A stretch of DNA of 64,000 nucleotides from CAIXSC01 sp046349855 (GTDB taxonomy: Bacteria; Planctomycetota; Planctomycetia; Pirellulales; Pirellulaceae). The stretch spans positions 62,001-126,000 of the forward strand of contig JAXMBM010000001.1 of assembly GCA_046349855.1 (NCBI GenBank), read 5' to 3'. The position numbers and the translations under genes are program-made. Every line of letters begins with the position of its first letter. Positions within the stretch are counted from its first letter, which is position 1. Shown here piece by piece: positions 55,297-62,575 of the stretch. The notes beneath the pieces are model-generated. The model searched no databases. It saw only the letters and a list, made by a program, of their open reading frames with translations, and had not been told where the DNA came from.

Positions 55297-56946
55297 ATGC
55301 GTGCCAGTTCGAGCACTCACCGCCTGACGATCGCCGTGTTCTGCGTCTGCCTGTGCGCTGGCCTGCTGGCCGAGCTGCCACTGGCCCGCGGGCAAACGCC
55401 TCCGTCGACCACGACGGAATCGGCCGGCGACGTCGCCTCGATTCTGGAACGCGGTCGGCTGCTGGAACGCGAACGCCGCTGGGCCGACGCGCTCACCGTG
55501 TACGAAGACGCGGTCCGCCATTTTCCGGCCCACCGCGAGCTGAGCGACCGGCTGGCCCTGGCCAAGGCCCACTTCGATGTGGCTCGGCGCTACGGCGATT
55601 CGGGTTTCCTGGCGACACTCCCCAACTTGCGGCAGCGGGAGTCGCTGGACACGTATGGCGAGGTGCTGAGCAAGATTCAATCGCACTACGTCCAGCCACC
55701 TCAGTGGCACGACCTGGTGCGGCAGGGGACGTTCCACTGGGAAGTGGCCCTTACCGAACCGCTGTTCCTGCGACGCCATGTCCCGCAGGCTTCCGCGGAC
55801 GAGATCAACGCCTGTCGTCGCGAGGTGCGGCAGATTACCGATGTCCGTGTACCCAAGTCGCGAAACGAAGCCCGTGACCTCGTCGCCTGGGTGGCTCGAC
55901 TGGCCAACGAACGGATCGGGCTCCCCGTCAGTGCCTCGATCCTCGAATTCACCTGCGGCGCCATGAACTCGCTGGACGACTACTCCGGCTATCTCACCTC
56001 GGACCAGTTGGAGGACATCTTCTCGCAGATCGAGGGGAACTTCGTCGGTCTGGGAGTGGAGTTGAAGGCGGATGAGCAGGGGTTGCTGATCGTGAGCGTC
56101 ATCCGGGGGAGCCCGGCGGAAAAGGGAGGGCTGCGCGGCGGCGACCATATTCTGGCGGTGGATGGCCAATCGACGGCCGGCAAGTCGACCGACGCCGCCG
56201 CCGACATGCTCAAGGGGCCGGAAAGTTCCACCGTGGTTGTCGAGTTGTCGGACCCTGCCGGTCAGACCCGCTCGGTCCGTTTGACTCGGGAACGGGTCGA
56301 GGTCCCCAGTGTGGACGACGTGCGGATGGTCGACACCGAGGCGGGTATCGGTTACTTCAAACTCACCAGCTTTCAAAAGACCACCAGCCGCGACGTGGAT
56401 GCCGCCCTGTGGCGACTGCATCAGCAGGGCATGCGGCACCTGATCATCGACGTCCGAGGCAATCCTGGCGGGCTGCTCACGGCGGCGGTCGAGGTGGCGG
56501 ACAAGTTCGTCAACGAAGGCGTGATTGTGATGACTCGCGGGCGGAGTGCCAACGAAGATCATGACTACAAGGCCCAGGCGGCCGGGACGTGGCGCATCCC
56601 CCTGACCGTGCTGATCGACGGCGATTCGGCCAGTGCCAGTGAGATCTTCGCGGGTGCGATTCGCGATCACCGCCGCGGACGGATCGTGGGAGTACGCAGC
56701 TACGGCAAGGGGAGCGTGCAGGGGATCTTCCCCCTCACCTCGTCCTCCGCCGGTGTCCGGCTGACGACCGCCAAATTCTTCTCGCCGAGCGGCCAGGAGA
56801 TCAACAAGCGGGGTGTCTCGCCGGATATCGTCGTGCGAACGACGGCCAAGCCGAGCAGTGCGACGATTCCGGTCGCTCAGCGTGACGGCTCGGACGACGA
56901 CGCCACGCTGCGGACGGCCATTCAAGCGGCCCGCGAGACCCCCTGA
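55297..56946 (+). CDS. S41 family (CtpA-like) C-terminal processing protease with PDZ and TPR-like segment
   Basis: A 549-residue exported protease with signal residues 1-33. Residues 47-100 are a TPR-like helical pair (RERRWADALTVYEDAVRHFP). Residues 240-320 are a PDZ domain (FVGLGVELKADEQGLLIVSV, GGDHILAVDG). The peptidase domain has YFKLTSFQKTTSRDVDAAL, LIIDVRGNPGG, the serine in the SASASE motif at 444-448 and Lys471 in SYGKGSVQG, the catalytic Ser-Lys dyad. The family cleaves periplasmic or envelope proteins at their C-termini. The ATG is preceded by GGAAGG. It is transcribed toward mscL; an operon is possible with 93 bp between. Confidence 0.92.
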   Translation: MRASSSTHRLTIAVFCVCLCAGLLAELPLARGQTPPSTTTESAGDVASILERGRLLERERRWADALTVYEDAVRHFPAHRELSDRLALAKAHFDVARRYGDSGFLATLPNLRQRESLDTYGEVLSKIQSHYVQPPQWHDLVRQGTFHWEVALTEPLFLRRHVPQASADEINACRREVRQITDVRVPKSRNEARDLVAWVARLANERIGLPVSASILEFTCGAMNSLDDYSGYLTSDQLEDIFSQIEGNFVGLGVELKADEQGLLIVSVIRGSPAEKGGLRGGDHILAVDGQSTAGKSTDAAADMLKGPESSTVVVELSDPAGQTRSVRLTRERVEVPSVDDVRMVDTEAGIGYFKLTSFQKTTSRDVDAALWRLHQQGMRHLIIDVRGNPGGLLTAAVEVADKFVNEGVIVMTRGRSANEDHDYKAQAAGTWRIPLTVLIDGDSASASEIFAGAIRDHRRGRIVGVRSYGKGSVQGIFPLTSSSAGVRLTTAKFFSPSGQEINKRGVSPDIVVRTTAKPSSATIPVAQRDGSDDDATLRTAIQAARETP

Positions 56947-57039
56947 CGCACCGCCCAGCAACCAGCAAGTCCCGGGCGTGCTCGATCGCCCGAACGGTAC
57001 GCGCCGCCTGGCGCGACATTTCCGGCAGGAGAGAGTGCC

Positions 57040-57486
57040 ATGGGGCTGGTCAAGGAATTCAAGGAATTTGCCCTGCGGGGCAACGTGGTCGACATGGCCG
57101 TGGGTGTGGTCATCGGCGCCTCGTTCAGCAAGATCGTCACGTCGCTGGTGAACGACATCATCATGCCGCCGATTGGCCGTCTGGTCGGCAACATGGACTT
57201 CTCCCAGCTCGCCGTGAAACTGGGCGAGACCACCAAGACCATCACCGAAGGCGGCGCGACGAAGGAAGTGACCGAGCAGGTCACCTTGCGCTACGGAGCG
57301 TTCCTCAATACGGTGCTCGACTTCGTCATCGTCGCCCTGTGCCTGTTTGCCGTGATCAAGACGATGAACACGCTGAAGCGTCTGCAGGAGAAGGGGCCGG
57401 CCGCCGAACCAGCCGCCCCGGCCGAACCGCCTGCCGACGTGAAATTGCTCACCGAGATCCGCGACCTGATGAAGTCGCAGCGCTGA
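57040..57486 (+). CDS. mscL: Large-conductance mechanosensitive channel MscL
   Basis: A 148-residue protein with the standard MscL layout: N-terminal amphipathic helix (MGLVKEFKEFALRGN), TM1 (VVDMAVGVVIGASFSKIVTS), a periplasmic loop with the charged TKTITEGGATKEVTEQVT insert, TM2 (FLNTVLDFVIVALCLFAVI) and a cytoplasmic helix (LKRLQEK) ending in an Ala/Pro linker and LLTEIRDLMKSQ. The homopentameric channel opens under membrane tension to release solutes in hypo-osmotic shock. AGGAGAG lies 7 bp before the ATG. Its last 38 bp overlap the convergent peptidase gene. Confidence 0.96.
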   Translation: MGLVKEFKEFALRGNVVDMAVGVVIGASFSKIVTSLVNDIIMPPIGRLVGNMDFSQLAVKLGETTKTITEGGATKEVTEQVTLRYGAFLNTVLDFVIVALCLFAVIKTMNTLKRLQEKGPAAEPAAPAEPPADVKLLTEIRDLMKSQR

Positions 57487-58402
57487 CGTGCGGCGCCAGG
57501 GAGACCTGGCGTTCCGCAGTGGACGACGGCGAGGCCGAGCGGGGGACCAGCCGGACGATCTGTCCGTCCCAGAGCGTGGCCAGATCCTCGACCGGCCACT
57601 GCTCGCGGCCAATGCCCGGCGACGGGTCCGCCACCTCGATCTGCCGATGGGGGAGAAAACCGAGAAACAGGACCGAGTGTCCGGTACCCGGTCGCCAGCC
57701 CATTTCCTGAACCAACTCGGTCGGCACTCGAGCCCCACGGGCCAGACCGACGCGCAGGATCACCGGTTCCCCCGACAGTGCCTGCAGCGTGTGCAGATCC
57801 CCGCGCGACACTTCCACATCCCAGCCGGTACCGGCCGTTTTCGCCTTCAGGCCGCGGTACAACCCTTGCCAGGTCGTCCCGTGGCGGGTGAGGCAGAGTT
57901 CGGCCATTTCCTGTTCGGTGGCGGCAATCCCCCGCAATCGCAGCAAGGTGGCGGCACAGGCGGCGGAACAGGTCGCCGGCGTCGTCTGCAGGCAGATACC
58001 GTCGGCAGTCCAGACCTGCCCGCAGGCGGGGGGCGAGCCAAACAGCGGTACCAGCAGGGAGCTTTCCGCGACCAGGAACAACGCCCCGACGAAACTCCCC
58101 TGCCGCCAGGGGTCGCCGGCGAGGCGGCGGGCCACGATGGCCGCCAGGCCGCCCGCCCATAGCGGCAACCAGTTGCTCAGCACGGGCAAGCTGGAGAAGG
58201 GGAGCAGCTGTGCCAGCCACCACTGATCCCAGACGCAGCAGACGTAGACCACCAGCAGGGCCACCACGGCAAGTGCCAGCAGGTTGAGCCGGTGGATCGA
58301 GACGCCGCGGGTGAACCGCCAGCTCAGCCCGAACATCCCGGCGGCGAGTCCTGTCATGAGAAGGACGGCACTGTAAAGTTGTCCCATGCGGACCATTCCC
58401 AT
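57449..58402 (-). CDS. Membrane-anchored C39-like cysteine peptidase
   Basis: A 317-residue protein from the ATG at 58402; ATGs at 58396 and 58387 are alternatives, the latter beginning MGQLYSAVLL. Residues 5-120 contain about four hydrophobic membrane segments. The C-terminal part is papain-like of the C39 type: Gln139 and Cys145 in LQTTPATCSAAC, helix AAATLLRLRGI, His242 in TGHSVLFLGF and Asp259 in VADPSPG. C39 domains cleave double-glycine leader peptides, but no ABC transporter domain is fused here and no bacteriocin-like gene is adjacent, so it may be a vitamin K-independent oxidoreductase-like or sensor peptidase. It overlaps the end of mscL by 38 bp, in convergent orientation. Confidence 0.7.
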   Translation of the reverse strand: MGMVRMGQLYSAVLLMTGLAAGMFGLSWRFTRGVSIHRLNLLALAVVALLVVYVCCVWDQWWLAQLLPFSSLPVLSNWLPLWAGGLAAIVARRLAGDPWRQGSFVGALFLVAESSLLVPLFGSPPACGQVWTADGICLQTTPATCSAACAATLLRLRGIAATEQEMAELCLTRHGTTWQGLYRGLKAKTAGTGWDVEVSRGDLHTLQALSGEPVILRVGLARGARVPTELVQEMGWRPGTGHSVLFLGFLPHRQIEVADPSPGIGREQWPVEDLATLWDGQIVRLVPRSASPSSTAERQVSLAPHVSAATSSGRGSR

Positions 58403-58802
58403 GGTCGCCGCACTCGCCTGCCCGTCCTGCGGGAGCGAACTCCTGGGCCGGGGAATGCCGGCAGCCGGGTGCGGATATGAAGACTCGATGAACTCAATGC
58501 TAAAACTATACGTCGGTTACGCAGATCGTGCGAGATGAGAAATCGGCCCGTTGGGGCGCGGCCCCAGCGCGACGGAACCGGGGTGACGGCCGCAGCGAGA
58601 CGGAACCAGGGTGACGGAACCGGGAGTCGGCGTCGGGAAAGGTGGAGGGGCGGCCGCGGGAGCGACTGGCTGACGACGGCACGGCGGATCGGGGGGGCTG
58701 GGAAGGGGATGGCAGGCGGGGAAAAAGGGAGCTCTTTGCAGTGGAGCCGGCGAGCGGTATGGTGAGCGTGTTCAGGAGCAGCAGCAAAGGAATGGGGCAG
58801 TT
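58403..58802. other. Divergent intergenic region with direct repeats
   Basis: 400 bp between the leftward peptidase and rightward aminotransferase genes. It holds a 24-bp direct repeat (58566 and 58594) and several GC-rich inverted segments. Both promoters should lie here; none stood out by eye. No gene is supported. Confidence 0.4.
58566..58617. repeat. Two 24-bp direct repeats
   Basis: The units at 58566-58589 and 58594-58617 share the core GACGGAACCNGGGTGACGG and differ at two positions. They could be operator sites or a slippage product; the sequence does not decide. Confidence 0.55.
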
Positions 58803-60095
58803 ATGACCGAATACGATTTTGCCTCGGGGTCGGGGGAGCGTCGGCCGTCGACCGTTCCGCAGGAACCTTTCCAGATCCGTTTTGCGGACCGGGTGAACCG
58901 GTTACCGCCGTATCTGTTTGGCCGCATCAATGCGCTGCTGTATCAGAAGCGGCGAGCCGGGCTCGACGTCATCGACATGGGCATGGGGAATCCGTCCGAT
59001 CCGCCGGCGGACCTGGTGATCGAGAAGCTCAGCGAGGCCGCTCACGATCCCAACAATCATGGCTACAGCAAGTCGAACGGGATCTTGAATCTGCGGCGGG
59101 AGGTGGCGGCCAAGTATCTGAAGAAATATGGCGTGCGACTCGATCCTGACTCGCAGGTCATGACCTGCCTGGGGTCGAAAGAGGGGTTCAGCCATCTGTG
59201 CCTGGCGTTGATGGGGCCCGGTGACAACGCGATCATCCCCGCGCCGTATTTTCCGGTGCACCTGCATGCCGTGGCGCTGGCGTCGGGGAATGCCATTGCG
59301 CTGGAAGTGGCCGACCAGGACAAGTTCCTGTCGAACATCGCCTACACCTGCCAGCATCTGTATCCGTCGCCGAAGCTGCTGATCATCAACTATCCGCACA
59401 ATCCGTCGACGGTGACGATCGAGCCGTCGTTCTATGTGGAAGTGGTCAAACTCGCTCGACGCTATGGCTTCATGGTGATCAGCGACTTCGCCTACGCCGA
59501 TGTGGCGTTTGACGGGTATCAGCCGCCGAGTTTCCTGTCGGCGCCGGGCTCGCTGGAGGTGGGGGTCGAGTTTACGACGATGAGCAAGGGCTACAACATG
59601 GCCGGCTGGCGTGTGGGCTTTTGCTGCGGCAATGCCGAAATGGTGCGGGCGCTGGGCACGATCAAGGGGTATTACGACTACGGGATGTTCCAGGCGATCC
59701 AGATTGCGGCCATCGTCGCCTTGCGGCATACGGACGCCGCGGTGGAAGCGCAGTCCCGGATCTACCAGGGGCGGCGCGATGTGCTCGTCGAAGGCCTGCG
59801 TCGCCTGGGCTGGAATATGCAGGTTCCGCGAGCCGGCATGTTCGTCTGGGCCAAGGTGCCGGAACCTTGGGCGAGCCAGATGTCGACGATGGATTTCGCC
59901 ATGATGCTGCTCGAAAAGGGGAATGTGGCGGTGAGTCCGGGGAGCGGTTTTGGGCCGGCCGGCGAAGGCTACCTCCGCATCTCGCTCGTGGAAAACGAGA
60001 ATCGTCTGCGGCAGGCCGTGCGGCAGATCGCCCGCTGTCTCGAACAGCAGGTCAAGGACAAGGAAGCGGCCGGAACGCGCGAGCGCGTGAGCTGA
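58803..60095 (+). CDS. AlaC-like class I/II aminotransferase
   Basis: A 430-residue fold-type I PLP aminotransferase of full length. Landmarks are IDMGMGNPSDPP (58-68), GYSKSNGILNLRREV (87-101), CLGSKEGFSHL, NYPHNPSTV (196-204, substrate carboxylate/PLP contacts), ISDFAYADVAFDG with PLP Asp (Asp228), and the Schiff-base Lys262 in TTMSKGYNMAGWRVGF. It is most like glutamate-pyruvate (AlaC) or LL-diaminopimelate-type aminotransferases; substrate specificity is not fixed by sequence. GGGG precedes the ATG at close spacing. It lies upstream of carA, with an unusual structured intergenic region between. Confidence 0.9.
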   Translation: MTEYDFASGSGERRPSTVPQEPFQIRFADRVNRLPPYLFGRINALLYQKRRAGLDVIDMGMGNPSDPPADLVIEKLSEAAHDPNNHGYSKSNGILNLRREVAAKYLKKYGVRLDPDSQVMTCLGSKEGFSHLCLALMGPGDNAIIPAPYFPVHLHAVALASGNAIALEVADQDKFLSNIAYTCQHLYPSPKLLIINYPHNPSTVTIEPSFYVEVVKLARRYGFMVISDFAYADVAFDGYQPPSFLSAPGSLEVGVEFTTMSKGYNMAGWRVGFCCGNAEMVRALGTIKGYYDYGMFQAIQIAAIVALRHTDAAVEAQSRIYQGRRDVLVEGLRRLGWNMQVPRAGMFVWAKVPEPWASQMSTMDFAMMLLEKGNVAVSPGSGFGPAGEGYLRISLVENENRLRQAVRQIARCLEQQVKDKEAAGTRERVS

Positions 60096-60137
60096 CAAGC
60101 TGCGGGGCGGGCCCTACCGAGCGCTGGCGGTCGCCGC

Positions 60138-60143
60138 TATAAT
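60138..60143 (+). promoter_or_regulatory. Candidate -10 element (TATAAT) upstream of carA
   Basis: A perfect TATAAT lies between the aminotransferase stop and the hairpin at 60176. A convincing -35 is not visible 17 bp upstream. If used, transcription would start near 60150 and the leader would contain a GCGCGTT/AACGCGC hairpin (60150-60172) followed by the A7 tract and the 12-bp stem. Confidence 0.35.
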
Positions 60144-60175
60144 CCGCCGAGCGCGTTACGCCGTGGAACGCGCAT

Positions 60176-60216
60176 AAAAAAAGAAGGGTTCTTGCTCGCC
60201 GCAACAAGAACCCTTC
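60176..60216 (-). terminator. Strong minus-strand intrinsic terminator with no upstream minus-strand gene
   Basis: A perfect 12-bp stem (GAAGGGTTCTTG/CAAGAACCCTTC) with a 10-nt loop is followed, on the minus strand, by seven U residues. Neighbouring genes are both on the plus strand, so this terminator has no protein-coding transcript to end; it may end an independent RNA read leftward from about 60350. Confidence 0.8.
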
Positions 60217-60340
60217 CCAATTGGCTGTCCGAACCTCGGGTTGGTTACCTTGGCTCGGAGACCCACAGCCGTAATGAGGGTATCGGGCCAACTCCCGGAC
60301 TGACTTGAGCGTCCGGCGCAAGTTCGGCTTATCCCGTCTG
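60217..60340 (-). ncRNA. Candidate structured RNA between the aminotransferase and carA
   Basis: Between the terminator and the carA ribosome site the sequence can form a nested structure. Pairings include CCGAAC (60229-60234) with GTTCGG (60322-60327), GTTGG with CCAAC nearby, a GACCC/GGGT stem and a CCGGAC/GTCCGG hairpin (60295-60316). Combined with the leftward terminator it could be a 190-nt minus-strand RNA, perhaps 6S-like, or alternatively a riboswitch-like leader of carA on the plus strand. Strand and family are undecided; it matches no RNA family I can name with confidence. Confidence 0.35.
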
Positions 60341-60369
60341 CGCGCGATCTTTCCAGAGGGGGGAGGACG

Positions 60370-61515
60370 ATGAGCAGTCTCGCACAACGCGCACCGGCCA
60401 AGTTGGCGCTGGAAGATGGCACCGTTTATACGGGCGAGTCTTTCGGGGCAAACGGGGAAGTCGATGGCGAGGTCGTGTTCAACACGTCGATGACCGGCTA
60501 TCAGGAAATCCTCACCGATCCCAGCTATCGTGGGCAGATTGTCACGATGACTTATCCCGAACAGGGAAACTACGGGGTCAACACAACCGACGTCGAAAGC
60601 AGCAAACCCCATCTGGCCGGATTCATCGTCCGCGAAGCCAGCCGCATCGCCAGCAACTTCCGCGCTCAGGGAACTCTCCAGGATTACCTGGTACACCACG
60701 GCATCGTGGGGCTCGCCGGGATCGATACGCGAGCACTCGTGCGACGCATTCGCATCAAGGGGGCGCTTAAGGGAGTCATCTCCAATACCGATCTGGATGA
60801 CGCTCGCCTGGTCGCCAAAGCGCAGGCCAGCCCCGGACTCGTCGGACGCGATCTGGTGCGCGAAGTTCTCCCCGCTCAGCCCCGCGACTGGCAGCAGGGA
60901 CTGGACGAGTGGTCGCGCATTCAAAACCTGACGGAAGCCCCCCCGCTTCCCGCAGCCGACAAACACATCGTAGCTCTCGACTATGGCATGAAGTGGAATA
61001 TTGCCCGCCACCTCCGCAGTCAGGGGTTCCGGGTCACCATCCTGCCCGGGACGGCATCGGCCGCGGAAGTCCTGGCGCTGCAGCCCGCGGGAGTCTTCCT
61101 CTCCAACGGACCCGGCGATCCCGAACCGCTCGACTACGCCATCCAGACCATCCAGGGGGTCCTGGGAAAGGTGCCCGTCTTCGGCATCTGTCTGGGCCAT
61201 CAATTGTTGTCCCTGGCCAGTGGCGCCCGCACGTTTAAACTCAAGTTCGGCCACCGGGGTGCCAACCAGCCGGTCTTGAATCTGGAGAATGGGCGCGTCG
61301 AAATCACGGCGCAGAACCACGGGTTCGCCGTCGACGAGTCCTCGCTCCCGCCCCACCTCAAGGTGACTCACCGCAATCTCAACGACGATACGGTCGCGGG
61401 CGTCCGCCGGCTGGATGTCCCGGCATTCAGCGTGCAGTACCACCCCGAAGCGTCCTCCGGCCCGCACGACAGCAGTTACCTGTTTGCCGAGTTTCGGTCG
61501 CTGCTCTCCGCCTGA
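60370..61515 (+). CDS. carA: Carbamoyl-phosphate synthase small subunit
   Basis: A 381-residue glutamine amidotransferase subunit of full length. The N-terminal CarA domain has GEVVFNTSMTGYQEILTDPS (33-52) and TTDVESSKPHLAGFIVREAS. The class I amidotransferase domain has the nucleophile Cys274 in VFGICLGHQLLSLA and the His358/Glu360 pair in VQYHPEASSGPHDSSYLF. It supplies ammonia from glutamine to CarB for carbamoyl phosphate, feeding pyrimidine and arginine synthesis. GGGGGAGGACG precedes the ATG at good spacing. carB is not adjacent in the window. Upstream lie a structured region and a strong minus-strand terminator. Confidence 0.97.
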   Translation: MSSLAQRAPAKLALEDGTVYTGESFGANGEVDGEVVFNTSMTGYQEILTDPSYRGQIVTMTYPEQGNYGVNTTDVESSKPHLAGFIVREASRIASNFRAQGTLQDYLVHHGIVGLAGIDTRALVRRIRIKGALKGVISNTDLDDARLVAKAQASPGLVGRDLVREVLPAQPRDWQQGLDEWSRIQNLTEAPPLPAADKHIVALDYGMKWNIARHLRSQGFRVTILPGTASAAEVLALQPAGVFLSNGPGDPEPLDYAIQTIQGVLGKVPVFGICLGHQLLSLASGARTFKLKFGHRGANQPVLNLENGRVEITAQNHGFAVDESSLPPHLKVTHRNLNDDTVAGVRRLDVPAFSVQYHPEASSGPHDSSYLFAEFRSLLSA

Positions 61516-61634
61516 CGGTCCCCCTCCCCGATAGACTTGGCTGCCGGCGCAAAATAGACTGACCGCTCAGTGGCGAGTGGCCTGCGCGCTCGCCGATCGC
61601 CTTCGGACAGCTGGAATGTGACGGGAGCAGGACC

Positions 61635-62162
61635 ATGAGTAAGCAGCGTGTGGCAATCTGGGCGGGCTGGGTGGCATTCTCCTTCGTGCTGACGCTGGCC
61701 AGCGGCCTGCAGGCTCGCGATCTCCGGCAGCCGGAGCCGAACGAATCGGTGGCGTCGCCCAGCGACGTGGTTCCCGGACGGCCGTCACCTCGCCAGACCC
61801 AGGCTCCCACTCAATCTCCCCAGCAGTCTCCCGCCGCCTGGCAACAGTCCCCTTCGCAGGCTCCTGTGCAGAAAGGGGCCGTCTGCGTGCCTCCCTGCAT
61901 TCGCTACATCGAACACGGACATGCTCGACGTTGCTGTGGTGAACGGTACGAGACGGTGCTGACCTATTGCGATCCGTGCACGGGCTGCCAAGTCAACATT
62001 CCCATCTGCCTGCCGACCTGCTGCAACGGCCCGCTGGCCAGTTGCGAACGCGTCGGAGCGCTGGGACGCTCGGTGATCGTGTATCGCTGGTGCTGCGGGT
62101 TCGCGGTGAAGATCATCACCGACCGTTGCGGCGATGTGACCGTTCATATCTTCAATCGCTAG
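61635..62162 (+). CDS. Small secreted Cys-rich protein
   Basis: A 175-residue protein with a signal peptide (about residues 8-27, ending LASGLQA). A Gln/Pro/Ser-rich low-complexity stretch (about 45-80) precedes a C-terminal domain with about 14 cysteines (CVPPCIRYIEHGHARRCCGE, CDPCTGCQVNIPICLPTCCN). The last strand-like segment, VYRWCCGFAVKIITDRCGDV, suggests a disulfide-bonded fold. Unknown family; planctomycete-restricted by look. It is followed by a 133-residue membrane protein 5 bp downstream, likely co-transcribed. Confidence 0.65.
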   Translation: MSKQRVAIWAGWVAFSFVLTLASGLQARDLRQPEPNESVASPSDVVPGRPSPRQTQAPTQSPQQSPAAWQQSPSQAPVQKGAVCVPPCIRYIEHGHARRCCGERYETVLTYCDPCTGCQVNIPICLPTCCNGPLASCERVGALGRSVIVYRWCCGFAVKIITDRCGDVTVHIFNR

Positions 62163-62167
62163 CGGGC

Positions 62168-62569
62168 ATGGCGAGCAGGAAGCAGCGCCGCAAACGACCG
62201 CCAGTTGCCGCACGAGCGGCGGACGCCGCTGCGTCGGGGCATGACCCGAGGCTGGTGGACGCCGTGACCGTCGCCTGGATGCTCAGTCTGATTGCCTGCC
62301 TGCTGGCGGAAGTCGGAGCGGTCATCGGGCTGGCGGTGATCGTGGCCGTCGGCGGCGCCGATCGGTTGCCCGGCATGGTTGCGCTGATTCCCACGGTGCT
62401 GGCGTTCATTGCCTGGGTCACCGGTACGTTCTGCCTCGGGCTGACACTGCTGGTGCGGCGAGTGCGGCGGGATCCTGCTCCGGCGCTCATTGTGCGGACG
62501 GCGGTTGTGGCGGGGCTCCTTCCTTGGATCGGACTGGCCGGCGTGTGGCTGGCCAGTTCGGCGAGGTAA
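62168..62569 (+). CDS. Small hypothetical membrane protein
   Basis: The product has 133 residues from the ATG beginning MASRKQRRKRPP, 5 bp after the stop of the Cys-rich gene. A basic N-terminus is followed by three hydrophobic segments (about 31-55, 62-84 and 106-127), separated by short basic loops (RRVRRDPAP). It is a predicted inner-membrane protein of unknown role. The spacing places it in one unit with the preceding secreted gene and the lutB gene, which starts 6 bp downstream. Confidence 0.7.
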   Translation: MASRKQRRKRPPVAARAADAAASGHDPRLVDAVTVAWMLSLIACLLAEVGAVIGLAVIVAVGGADRLPGMVALIPTVLAFIAWVTGTFCLGLTLLVRRVRRDPAPALIVRTAVVAGLLPWIGLAGVWLASSAR

Positions 62570-62575
62570 ACGCAG

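Noticed and set aside
55192..57738. An 848-codon minus-strand frame
   Set aside because: Runs antisense through the S41 protease and mscL, both unmistakable; composition is that of a high-GC shadow.
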